DNA of 14,698 nt from an uncultured Muribaculaceae bacterium. GTDB taxonomy: Bacteria > Bacteroidota > Bacteroidia > Bacteroidales > Muribaculaceae. Of this stretch, positions 1 to 6,747 are shown piece after piece. The position numbers and the translations under genes are program-made. The stretch's first letter is position 1. Each line of letters begins with the position of its first letter. The stretch spans positions 1 through 14,698 of the forward strand of contig CAJTMY010000047.1 of NCBI GenBank assembly GCA_910577355.1, given 5' to 3'. The notes under the pieces are model-generated. The model was not told the DNA's origin and ran no database searches. It saw only the letters and a program-made list of their open reading frames with translations.

Positions 1-86
1 TCTCAATATTTATTACAACTTCTAAACAACTTCAAATTTTGATGCGGTTGCCCTGTCTTGTTCATAATAGAATAGTATTGTTTGAG
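1..86. other. Short edge segment, no feature seen
   Basis: These A/T-rich bases lie downstream of the TonB receptor stop codon. I see no GC-rich hairpin with a T-tail, no promoter match and no reading frame. Confidence 0.5.
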
Positions 87-1946
87 TTATATTCTTAATT
101 TGATTCCGCCCATGGCATTGAATCCCGGCATGGGATATCCGTAGTTGATGGTATAGCGTGCGTCGGTTATATTTTCGAGACGGCAGAAGATATCAATCCA
201 TCGTGTCACGGAATAAGTGGTTTTGATATTGAGCAGGGCATAACTTTGTCTCTTAATGCTTTTGTCGACGAACAGACCTTCGACGCCTTTGAGTTCGGCC
301 GATATGCTTAACGGCTTTACCACGCGCCAGTCGGCGCCGAGGAAATATTGGTTGCGCGGCGCACCGGTGAGATTGTCGAGTGAACTGTGCAGCAATGAAT
401 ATGATGCCGACAGGGTAAGGAAGTCTACCGGGTGTGAATGCGCAGACACTTCTAGGCCTTTGTTGATGAACCGGCCGGTATTCTCGTTGTGCATCGCTAC
501 CTGTTGTATAATGTTTGATCCGCGGCTGTAATATACTGTGACATCTATCTCCAGCCAGTGCGACAGCCGGCGTCCTATCGACGCCTCGAAATTCCACATC
601 TTTTCGGGCTGAAGGTCGGGGTTGGCCATGCGGTAGAGATACAGTTCGCGGAACGACGGATTGCGGTAGCCCATCGCAGCCGAGACCTTGAAGGTGAATA
701 GATCGGCCGGTGACAGCACGATACCGGCCTGCGGCACCCACTGAGTGTGGAATCGGTCGCTGTTGGACATGCGCAGGCCTGCCGATACGATAGCCTGTCC
801 GTCGGCAAACGATTGCGAGAGGGTGAGGTATGGCGAATACTCTGTTATGGTTTTTCGAGGAAGAGTGCCCAAAGAAGCCTGTTCATGGTTCTGGCCCCCC
901 GACACAGGTATCTCACCTGAATAAGAGTCGAAATCAAAACCGGCTGTAGCCGCGGCGCCGATCCAGGGTGTGAAATTCTGGTAGGCCAGTATGCCGAGGC
1001 GGTCGTCGGTGCTGTGGAAGTGGCGTGGATCATCTATATAGTGGTTGCCCCAGCTGTAATATGCCCGTATCGAGCCGTCTGTACTGCTGTATCGGTTGGT
1101 GGCCGACAGGGATGCCTCGCCACGGGTGACGCTTTGATGGTACACGTCGGTGGATTCCGGATCTTCGATCGTCGCGAATACTGGATCGTCGGCCTTGAAA
1201 TTGGTTAGCGTGAGGTCGGCGGTAGCTTTCCATATGTCGTTTATATTATATCCGGCTTTGGCATATCCGCTCCATTGTCTGAAAGTCATGCCTTCGATGT
1301 TGCCGTCGGTGCGGTCGTATGATACTGATGCGAGGGCCGAAAAGCGTCCGTGGCGTATGGTCGCGTCGGCCGTGGTCTGCCACGTGTTGTAGCTGCCGTA
1401 CTGTGTGGACAGCGATCCGTGGAAGCCGTCTGTTACCGCATTGCGGGTGATGATGTTGATGACGCCGGCCATGGCATTTGAGCCGTATAGCACCGAGCCG
1501 GGGCCGCGCAGCACCTCCACTTTCTCGACATATTCCTTGGAATAGAAGTCGGCCACGTGGTGGGAGTATATGCCGGCATACTGGGGTTGTCCGTCGACCA
1601 TCATGAGCACGGCGCTCGCCCGGTCGCCACCCACGCCGCGCATCTTGATATGCCCGGAGCCGCCATGGCTGCCTACGCTGAATCCCATTATGCCGCGCTC
1701 GGTGACAAACAGGCTCGGCACGCGCCCGGATATTATGGACAAAAGCTGCGTTGAACCAGACCCTTCGAGAGCGTCTGCGCCTATGATACTTACGGTATAT
1801 GGTATCAGATTACGTCCGACTGCCGAGTTGCTGCCGGTGACTACAATCTCGTTGAGTGGAGTGGGTGATATGGAATCAGTGCGGCCTGAAGCATTCGTGG
1901 CGGCAAACATGCAGGCCGATAACGATAAAACAACTTTTATTCTCAT
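87..1946 (-). CDS. TonB-dependent outer-membrane receptor (BtuB/siderophore-receptor type)
   Basis: A 619-residue outer-membrane transporter that would take up a scarce ligand (metal chelate, heme or corrinoid) using energy from the TonB complex. Seen: an N-terminal signal peptide (about residues 1-21), a TonB-box-like stretch EIVVTG at 33-38, and a plug domain with the family motif VEVLRGPGSVLYGSNAMAGV (143-162). A long beta-barrel follows, ending with LENITDARY near the C-terminus and the final residues KLRI. There is no SusC-type carboxypeptidase-like N-terminal extension and no SusD partner, so a polysaccharide-uptake role is unlikely. No ABC transporter, TonB or riboswitch accompanies it, so the ligand cannot be named. 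The ATG start follows the signal-peptide logic and lies 16 bases after the predicted transcription start. The promoter is bracketed by an inverted repeat, suggesting tight repression. It is complete, with TAA at 87-89. Confidence 0.92.
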   Translation of the reverse strand: MRIKVVLSLSACMFAATNASGRTDSISPTPLNEIVVTGSNSAVGRNLIPYTVSIIGADALEGSGSTQLLSIISGRVPSLFVTERGIMGFSVGSHGGSGHIKMRGVGGDRASAVLMMVDGQPQYAGIYSHHVADFYSKEYVEKVEVLRGPGSVLYGSNAMAGVINIITRNAVTDGFHGSLSTQYGSYNTWQTTADATIRHGRFSALASVSYDRTDGNIEGMTFRQWSGYAKAGYNINDIWKATADLTLTNFKADDPVFATIEDPESTDVYHQSVTRGEASLSATNRYSSTDGSIRAYYSWGNHYIDDPRHFHSTDDRLGILAYQNFTPWIGAAATAGFDFDSYSGEIPVSGGQNHEQASLGTLPRKTITEYSPYLTLSQSFADGQAIVSAGLRMSNSDRFHTQWVPQAGIVLSPADLFTFKVSAAMGYRNPSFRELYLYRMANPDLQPEKMWNFEASIGRRLSHWLEIDVTVYYSRGSNIIQQVAMHNENTGRFINKGLEVSAHSHPVDFLTLSASYSLLHSSLDNLTGAPRNQYFLGADWRVVKPLSISAELKGVEGLFVDKSIKRQSYALLNIKTTYSVTRWIDIFCRLENITDARYTINYGYPMPGFNAMGGIKLRI

Positions 1947-1990
1947 CAGTAAGATTTCTTATTTTGTGCAAAATTAGGAAATCTTACTGA
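1946..1990 (-). promoter_or_regulatory. Promoter with flanking 13-bp inverted repeat (putative operator) for the TonB receptor
   Basis: On the minus strand a consensus -7 box TAATTTTG lies at 1976-1969, with TTG (1997-1995) 18 bases upstream as the -33 element. A perfect 13-bp inverted repeat surrounds the -7 box: TCAGTAAGATTTC at 1946-1958 and GAAATCTTACTGA at 1978-1990, spacer 19. One arm sits between the -33 and -7 boxes, the other spans the short leader up to the start codon. The upstream arm lies outside the predicted transcript, so this is more likely a DNA-binding site than an RNA hairpin. The regulator is unknown. Confidence 0.7.
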
Positions 1991-2037
1991 ATATCAAGAT
2001 ACCAATATTACTTGTATCATGACCATAAATCCCGATA

Positions 2038-2829
2038 TCAGGCCTGAATATAGCTTGTCAGATATTCGAATTCGTCGGGTGCCTGTACAGGCATATCATT
2101 TATGGCAAAGGCCCCTGTGATATTTTTTTCGCGGCATCCTGCCTCAAAGTGGCATAGCCCTATGCCCATGTCGATAAGCGTGAAACGCCCCGGCTTGTAG
2201 TAGAAATCAACTTGATTGCCGCGTACCAGAGCACGCCATGGCTGCGAGTTGGAGGCCGACGGAGCGAGGCGCATCAAGGAGAGCGGGCCGGCAAACTGGC
2301 CGTCTTCGGGCAGCGGAGTGCTGAAATTGTTCATGAAGAACAGTTCACCGAACGGTCTGCGCCTGCCGCTTCGGGCTGCCATGTGCAATATTTTGTCGAG
2401 GAGACCTGTGCGGCGCGCGGCCTCGCCTACCGGCAGGATAGCCATGAGAGTCTGGCCATCCGGAAGTCCGGCGGCCTTGGCAAATGATCCTTTCTTGAAA
2501 GTACCGCCCACCCAGCATGTGCCGAGTCCCAGACGAGTGGCTTCGAGTACGACCAGCTCCATCATGAATCCGCCGGATACGGCCGACCATTTGTCATCGG
2601 CGCATCCGAGCAGCAGAAAGTCGAGGGCGTTGCGTATGATACCGTATGTAGAAGGTCTGAACTCCTCGCCGATCCCTACCGATGCGAGTCTGATTGTCAC
2701 ATCGCCCTTGAACGGTGAGCCGGCATTTTGTATAGCTTGTTCAAGTGCTGCCCTCACAGATGCCTGCAAAGGTTCTCCGCAGAATGTACGTACCGAATGG
2801 CGTGCGTGTATGGCTTCAATTATATTCAT
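2038..2829 (-). CDS. Nitroreductase-family flavoprotein (TM1586-like)
   Basis: A 263-residue FMN-dependent oxidoreductase of the putative TM1586-type nitroreductase group, probably a cytoplasmic NAD(P)H-dependent enzyme; the substrate is unknown. Seen: the FMN-phosphate motif RHSVRTF at 10-16, GLGTCWVGGTF at 101-111, LPVGEA at 132-137, and a second half with PSASNSQPWR (190-199) and DMGIGLCHFE (220-229). This two-half organisation is typical of the TM1586 type rather than of NfsB. I chose the ATG at 2829. A longer frame from a TTG at 2847 would begin inside the predicted -7 promoter box (TATTTTTG, 2852-2845), so it cannot be translated from that promoter. The gene is divergent from tnaA and lies upstream of the TonB receptor, which has its own promoter. 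The assignment of family is firm, of function weak. Confidence 0.85.
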   Translation of the reverse strand: MNIIEAIHARHSVRTFCGEPLQASVRAALEQAIQNAGSPFKGDVTIRLASVGIGEEFRPSTYGIIRNALDFLLLGCADDKWSAVSGGFMMELVVLEATRLGLGTCWVGGTFKKGSFAKAAGLPDGQTLMAILPVGEAARRTGLLDKILHMAARSGRRRPFGELFFMNNFSTPLPEDGQFAGPLSLMRLAPSASNSQPWRALVRGNQVDFYYKPGRFTLIDMGIGLCHFEAGCREKNITGAFAINDMPVQAPDEFEYLTSYIQA

Positions 2830-2844
2830 AGTGATTAAATTATG

Positions 2845-2871
2845 CAAAAATATAAGATTTTTATATTCAAA
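2845..2871 (-). promoter_or_regulatory. Predicted promoter of the nitroreductase gene
   Basis: The minus strand carries TATTTTTG (2852-2845), a perfect TAnnTTTG -7 element, with TTTG at 2871-2868 upstream. The 15-base spacing is shorter than usual, so the -33 assignment is weak. The predicted start of transcription, near 2838, gives a leader of about 9 bases before the ATG at 2829. Confidence 0.5.
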
Positions 2872-2895
2872 ACACGCGAAATCGTAGTTTTGAAT
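2865..2895. repeat. 9-bp perfect inverted repeat between divergent genes (possible operator)
   Basis: ATTCAAAAC at 2865-2873 and GTTTTGAAT at 2887-2895 are exact reverse complements with a 13-base spacer. The left arm overlaps the presumed -33 element of the nitroreductase promoter, and the repeat lies about 75 bases upstream of the tnaA -7-like box. No T-run follows it, so it is not a terminator. A shared regulator site is an inference; A/T-rich sequence can also give such repeats by chance. Confidence 0.4.
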
Positions 2896-2946
2896 CTGTA
2901 ATTTAGCAAATTTTATACATTTTTCACTTAATACACGTTAAATGTC

Positions 2947-2977
2947 TTGTGTATGCCATGGAAATTGGCTTACTTTG
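2947..2977 (+). promoter_or_regulatory. Possible tnaA promoter
   Basis: TACTTTG (2971-2977) is a one-base-short form of the TAnnTTTG -7 element, with TTG at 2947-2949 and a 21-base spacer. It would start transcription near 2984, 28 bases before the tnaA ATG. The match is imperfect. I see no TnaC-like leader peptide with a Trp codon followed by a boxA/rut-like region of the E. coli kind. Confidence 0.35.
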
Positions 2978-3011
2978 AACAGTTATCATTCATAACCGAA
3001 GATATTATACC

Positions 3012-4388
3012 ATGGAACTACCTTTTGCAGAATCTTGGAAAATCAAGATGGTCGAGCCAATACGCAAGTCCACACGCGAGGAGCGTGAGCAATGGATTAA
3101 AGAGGCTCATTATAATCTGTTTCAGTTACCGGCAGATCAGGTTTACATCGACTGTCTCACCGACTCCGGAACCGGCGCGATGAGCGACCGCCAGTGGGCC
3201 GCTCTGATGATGGGCGACGAAAGCTATGCCGGTTCGCGCTCGTTCTTCGAGTTGCGCGATGTCATCACCCGTCTCACCGGTTTCGAATATGTAATCCCCA
3301 CACATCAGGGTAGAGCAGCCGAGAATGTCCTGTTCTCCCATCTTGTAAAGGAGGGTGATATCGTGCCCGGCAATTCGCATTTCGACACCACCAAGGGCCA
3401 TATCGAGTCGCGGCATGCCACCGCGCTCGACTGTACCATTGCCGAAGCCCGCGATACGCAGCTCGAACTTCCTTTCAAAGGAAATGTGGATATTGAAAAA
3501 CTCGATAAAGCGCTTGCCGAGCATGGCGAGAAAGTGTCTTTTATCGTGGTCACCATAACCAACAATACTGCCGGCGGCCAACCTGTATCGATGCAGAATC
3601 TGCGTGATGTACGCCGCACGGCCGACAAATACGGCAAACGCGTTATCCTTGATTCGGCTCGATTTGCCGAAAACGCATATTTCATCAAGACCCGCGAGGA
3701 GGGATATGCCGACAAGACCATAAAGGAAATCACACGCGAGATGTTCTCGTATGCCGACGGCATGACTATGTCGGCCAAGAAGGACGGTATCGTGAACATG
3801 GGCGGCTTTATCGCCACACGCCACGCCGACTGGTATGAAGGTGCCAAGAAGTATTGCATTCCATTCGAGGGATATCTCACATACGGCGGCATGAACGGCC
3901 GCGACATGGCCGCGCTGGCTGTGGGTCTCGACGAGAATACCGAGTTTGACAATCTCGCCACCCGTATCCGCCAGGTGGAATATCTCGCCGCACGTCTTGA
4001 CGAATATGGCATACCTTACCAGCGTCCTGCCGGCGGCCATGCCATCTTTGTCGATGCATCCCTCGTGCTTATCAAAGTGCCCAAAGAGGAATTTCCGGCC
4101 CAGACTCTCGCTATAGAACTCTATAAGGAAGCCGGCGTGCGCGGATGTGAGATAGGCTATATTCTGGCCGACCGCGATCCTGTGACCCGTGAGAACCGCT
4201 TCGGCGGCATGGATCTGCTGCGCCTGTGCATAGCACGCCGTGTATATACCAACAACCATATGGATGTAATCGCCGTGGCTCTCAAGAATGTATTTGACCG
4301 CCGTAATGAGATTACCCGTGGTTACGAAATCACATGGGAGACCGAGCTGATGCGTCATTTCACAGTTCAACTCGCCCCGTTAGGATAA
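3012..4388 (+). CDS. tnaA: Tryptophanase (tryptophan indole-lyase)
   Basis: A 458-residue PLP enzyme of the beta-eliminating lyase family, cleaving L-tryptophan to indole, pyruvate and ammonia in the cytoplasm. Seen: LTDSGTGAMS (49-58), the PLP-phosphate motif THQGR (97-101), TITNNTAGGQPVS (181-193), DSARFAENAYF with the PLP-ring Asp214 (214-224), the PLP-lysine motif SAKKDG (Lys257), and the carboxylate-binding Arg404 in LLRL. Against tyrosine phenol-lyase, the two substrate-deciding positions are of tryptophanase type: Asp125 in HFDTTKGH (TPL has Thr) and Ile381 in CEIG (TPL has Arg). These comparisons rest on remembered E. coli TnaA and Citrobacter TPL sequences. The start aligns with the known N-terminus (ELPFAESWKIKMVEP). 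There is no tnaB permease beside it; it is transcribed alone and ends at a strong terminator. Confidence 0.93.
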   Translation: MELPFAESWKIKMVEPIRKSTREEREQWIKEAHYNLFQLPADQVYIDCLTDSGTGAMSDRQWAALMMGDESYAGSRSFFELRDVITRLTGFEYVIPTHQGRAAENVLFSHLVKEGDIVPGNSHFDTTKGHIESRHATALDCTIAEARDTQLELPFKGNVDIEKLDKALAEHGEKVSFIVVTITNNTAGGQPVSMQNLRDVRRTADKYGKRVILDSARFAENAYFIKTREEGYADKTIKEITREMFSYADGMTMSAKKDGIVNMGGFIATRHADWYEGAKKYCIPFEGYLTYGGMNGRDMAALAVGLDENTEFDNLATRIRQVEYLAARLDEYGIPYQRPAGGHAIFVDASLVLIKVPKEEFPAQTLAIELYKEAGVRGCEIGYILADRDPVTRENRFGGMDLLRLCIARRVYTNNHMDVIAVALKNVFDRRNEITRGYEITWETELMRHFTVQLAPLG

Positions 4389-4404
4389 TATCCATATCGG
4401 CAGA

Positions 4405-4450
4405 AAGCACAGATGCCGCTGACGAACAGTAGTAGCGGCATCTGTGTTTT
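4405..4450. terminator. Bidirectional terminator between tnaA and the TerD-like gene
   Basis: A perfect 13-bp stem, CACAGATGCCGCT (4408-4420) with AGCGGCATCTGTG (4434-4446), 13-base loop, is followed by TTTT on the plus strand and, read on the minus strand, by CTTT. It sits between the convergent stop codons at 4388 and 4450 and would end both transcripts. Confidence 0.85.
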
Positions 4451-6348
4451 CAGCTGAACAGTTTTATGAGAGTGTCCTTGTCAAGGTCTTCCAGATCTAT
4501 GTCGGGCGGGGTTGCAGATGCAGGATCGTATATCTCGAAGCCGGCATCGGCCATAAGGGTGGCGAGCATTGTGCAACATTGAAGGCGAGTTGTAAGAGCG
4601 GCGATTGCCGTTATACTTCTGTCTGTCTCGGGCACAAGGCTGTCGCCGCTGCTCACTGCGGTGAAATATACTTTGCCTTCGTGGATGAGAGCTATTGTCT
4701 TTTCGCGGTTGTCGGACACGATATCTTCTGTAAAGTGTATCGAATCGGGATGCACCATATAGTTCTGCGGCAATTCCTTCAGGTTGTCCGAGCCGAAGAA
4801 CAATCTGAACATGGAGCCTTCCATACCATTGTATCTCAGCACCTGGACGGTGCTGTCGGGCCATGAGCCGCGGCCATAGAATATCTCGGCCGCTTCGGGG
4901 TCGGCATTGGTCATGTCGCCCGAGAATAATATTTCATCGGTCTTGTGCTGCGATGCCCATCCCACGCGGTTGCCGGTGGAGTCTGTGAGCCACAGGTCGA
5001 AGTCGCGTGTACCCCATTCGTTGCGCCAATATATGCCTATATAGTTGTTTTTATGTAGGGTATATGTCGATCCGTATGGCATGGCCCCGACCATCTGACG
5101 CTCAGATACGGGAGCTGCCACATCCACGTATCTCGGCAAACGTACGGTAAATGTGCGGCCGTCGGCGTCATGCGCCTTTGCAGCGAGCAGTTGCAACAAC
5201 CGGTCGTATACGATGCGGCGTATGTCTGACATCATGGCAAGCCGGACGGTAGTCGTCGGTTTTGCAGGTTTGAAGAATACTTTGCCGTTACGTATGATAT
5301 ATGCCCGAATATCCGTATCGGTGCGCGAATATTCGATATAGTTGAGCAGTTTTATCAGTTTGAACATCGAGTCTTCGGTATTCACGGCTTTCTGAATTGC
5401 GTCTGTACTGTGTCCGCCCGCCAGATTTTCGAGTATTCCGGCCTTCATGGGCCGGTGGTATCTGTATGCGAGGCGCCGTATGCGGTTTATAATATGTATT
5501 ATACGCGAGTAGCGGTTGTCGTATTCCCGGATATATCCGGTAGAATGTTTTTTCTCCCATGGCTTTTCGTCCCGTACTTTTTTGCGGGAATGGGATATTC
5601 CCGATCGTATAGCCAGAAATATGGGCTTGTAGCGGTAAAATACTGAGGCGAGCCCGCGGATGCGACGGTCGTCGAGCCGCAGGATGTCGTCCGAGATTTT
5701 ATCGGCATTTTCGCCAAGGCGTTTCCATGTGTCATGATTCTTGATTATGACGGAGTTGCCGGTGGCTACATATACAAGATATCGTACGAGCCGTTCCGGG
5801 CTTGCCGGCACGATGCCATAGAGACGGCACAGCCTTACCTCGGCCTCGCGGTTCGCTACACGGTCTATGTCGGCCATCCATCCATGACTTTCGAGATATT
5901 GTCGCATCTGAGCTATGATAAGGTCGAGTGTCGCTCCGGATATCGCGATGCCTGAATCGAGCATCGCCTCGATGCGGTCAAACAGTTCGCGTCCGGTGCA
6001 TGGACTCAATACCGTGAGTCGGGTAGGGTCGAGAATGGCAGGAGCTTCGTTCATGGTGAACGTGTGGCCTTGGTAATCCGTGCCGTATGTGCTGAAGTAG
6101 TGTATAAGCTGATTTATGTACAGTTCGAGTTCGTCGCGTCGGCGTATATCATCCCAATTCTTATAGAATGTGGAGTTTGGATTCATTTCCTGCGATTTAA
6201 GAAAGCTTATACAGTCGGTTGTACATGCTCCCGGCATGACGAAATAGCCGCACCGCATTGCGTAGGCATTGACCTGCACCGGATCGAGAAGTGTCTCTCC
6301 GGTATCTACTGCAACGACCTTGAATAGTTTTATAAGTTCCGGAATCAT
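4450..6348 (-). CDS. Large protein with a C-terminal TerD-like domain (MXAN_6230/SCO0854-like)
   Basis: A 632-residue cytoplasmic-looking protein with no signal peptide or membrane span. N-terminal part: FYKNWDDIRRRDELELYINQ (61-80) followed by HYFSTYGTDYQG (83-94). Middle: a helical segment LVRYLVYVATGNSVIIKN (187-204) and, later, INRIRRLAYRYHRP (287-300). These segments resemble what I remember of the MXAN_6230/SCO0854 family. C-terminal region 420-565: WGTRDFDLWL (445-454), VGWAS (462-466) and LFSGDMTNADPEAAEIF (474-490), resembling the acidic calcium-binding pattern of TerD-family stress proteins. No RING cysteine pattern is visible. I start it at the ATG at 6348, with AGGA a few bases upstream; a TTG at 6393 would add 15 residues and would sit inside the leader hairpin. 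A role in chemical or envelope stress is inferred from the family only. It faces the di-iron regulator gene. Confidence 0.6.
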   Translation of the reverse strand: MIPELIKLFKVVAVDTGETLLDPVQVNAYAMRCGYFVMPGACTTDCISFLKSQEMNPNSTFYKNWDDIRRRDELELYINQLIHYFSTYGTDYQGHTFTMNEAPAILDPTRLTVLSPCTGRELFDRIEAMLDSGIAISGATLDLIIAQMRQYLESHGWMADIDRVANREAEVRLCRLYGIVPASPERLVRYLVYVATGNSVIIKNHDTWKRLGENADKISDDILRLDDRRIRGLASVFYRYKPIFLAIRSGISHSRKKVRDEKPWEKKHSTGYIREYDNRYSRIIHIINRIRRLAYRYHRPMKAGILENLAGGHSTDAIQKAVNTEDSMFKLIKLLNYIEYSRTDTDIRAYIIRNGKVFFKPAKPTTTVRLAMMSDIRRIVYDRLLQLLAAKAHDADGRTFTVRLPRYVDVAAPVSERQMVGAMPYGSTYTLHKNNYIGIYWRNEWGTRDFDLWLTDSTGNRVGWASQHKTDEILFSGDMTNADPEAAEIFYGRGSWPDSTVQVLRYNGMEGSMFRLFFGSDNLKELPQNYMVHPDSIHFTEDIVSDNREKTIALIHEGKVYFTAVSSGDSLVPETDRSITAIAALTTRLQCCTMLATLMADAGFEIYDPASATPPDIDLEDLDKDTLIKLFS

Positions 6349-6366
6349 ATTTGTCCTGATATGAAA

Positions 6367-6438
6367 AACCGGTCGGCGGGAAGTAAATTTCAATTTAGCA
6401 ATAACTGATAATATAGGAACTTCCTATGCCGACCGGTT
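6367..6438 (-). promoter_or_regulatory. Leader hairpin, attenuator-like, upstream of the TerD-like gene
   Basis: An 11-bp perfect inverted repeat (AACCGGTCGGC 6367-6377; GCCGACCGGTT 6428-6438) flanks about 50 bases. In the minus-strand transcript the stem can be prolonged by GGAAG/CTTCC after a small internal loop, and the 3' arm ends in a run of five T (two of them inside the arm), like an intrinsic terminator. A second small palindrome, ATAGGAACTTCCTAT (6413-6427), uses the same GGAAG, so two mutually exclusive folds are possible. It lies wholly between the predicted transcription start (about 6445) and the ATG at 6348. Confidence 0.5.
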
Positions 6439-6451
6439 GTGTATCTTGCTG

Positions 6452-6459
6452 CAAAGATA
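6452..6459 (-). promoter_or_regulatory. Predicted -7 promoter element of the TerD-like gene
   Basis: On the minus strand TATCTTTG (6459-6452) matches TAnnTTTG exactly and is followed by C, as is common in Bacteroidota. No clear TTTG -33 element is seen at the expected distance. The predicted start near 6445 gives a leader of about 97 bases before the ATG at 6348, containing the long hairpin. Confidence 0.5.
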
Positions 6460-6536
6460 ACCGATTTCGGGATATAAAAGTTGTGTGCGATGTGGTTTAA
6501 CATAAATTAACCGGGTAATATACCGCCAACAGGGTA

Positions 6537-6567
6537 TTTCACATCCCCGGTCTATATGGTAACTTTG
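6537..6567 (+). promoter_or_regulatory. Distal promoter candidate upstream of the di-iron LuxR gene
   Basis: TAACTTTG at 6560-6567 matches TAnnTTTG, and TTTC at 6537-6540 stands 19 bases upstream in the place of TTTG. Transcription would start near 6574, giving a leader of about 170 bases before the chosen start codon at 6748, or a separate short RNA. Confidence 0.4.
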
Positions 6568-6672
6568 CAGACGAATTAAAACAATTAGTTTGGTTTATGC
6601 TTTTACATTAGCCCTTACTCATAAAAATTATCTTGTCTGTGCCTGTGAAGGTGCAGGCGGGATATGGGCGAT

Positions 6673-6703
6673 TTTGTCAAATGATGAAAAATGACTAATT
6701 TTG
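6673..6703 (+). promoter_or_regulatory. Proximal promoter of the di-iron LuxR regulator operon
   Basis: TTTG (6673-6676), a 19-base spacer and TAATTTTG (6696-6703) form one of the best Bacteroidota promoter matches in the window. Transcription would start near 6710, just after in-frame ATG codons at 6691 and 6709, so this promoter decides that translation must begin further downstream. Confidence 0.65.
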
Positions 6704-6747
6704 CAGTAATGAACTCATCACAATCCGTTCTGTTTTCAGGAAGCGAC

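Larger units (their letters stand above)
6349..6747. other. 399-bp divergent intergenic regulatory region
   Basis: The region holds the leader hairpin and -7 box of the TerD-like gene (6367-6459) and two plus-strand promoter candidates: TTTC-N19-TAACTTTG (6537-6567) and TTTG-N19-TAATTTTG (6673-6703). Between the two plus promoters is a five-codon frame (ATG at 6597, stop at 6609-6611) and a weak hairpin with the 5-bp arms GCCTG/CAGGC around 6643-6660. I see no tRNA, recognised riboswitch or protein gene here. Confidence 0.6.

Noticed and set aside
87..1946. SusC-like starch or glycan receptor
   Set aside because: It lacks the N-terminal carboxypeptidase-like domain, is far shorter than SusC proteins (about 1000 residues), and has no SusD partner.
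1946..1990. Invertible promoter of the Bacteroides phase-variation type
   Set aside because: The inverted repeats are only 19 bases apart, far closer than in known invertible promoters, and no recombinase gene is near. An operator explains it better.
2216..2887. Plus-strand frame of 223 codons over the nitroreductase
   Set aside because: It is antisense to a conserved flavoprotein, with no promoter or family match.
2947..3183. Small plus-strand frame with early Trp codons before tnaA, considered as a TnaC-like leader
   Set aside because: It begins at the presumed -33 element, overlaps tnaA in another frame for most of its length, and lacks any resemblance to known TnaC.
3126..4370. Open frame of 414 codons on the strand opposite tnaA
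   Set aside because: It lies wholly within a clearly functional tryptophanase, its translation shows no recognisable domain, and it is explained by the codon bias of tnaA.
3012..4388. Tyrosine phenol-lyase
   Set aside because: The TPL-specific Thr and Arg positions are Asp125 and Ile381 here, as in tryptophanase.
6411..6424. Resemblance to a yeast FRT half-site (TATAGGAACTTC)
   Set aside because: Only one half-site is present, inside a native palindrome. There is no second arm with the FRT core and no vector-like sequence, so it is chance.
6496..6514. GGTTTAA...TTAACC imperfect palindrome, considered as a Crp/Fnr-type site
   Set aside because: The arms are not symmetric without a bulge and do not match a known Bacteroidota regulator motif. 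In A/T-rich DNA this is weak.
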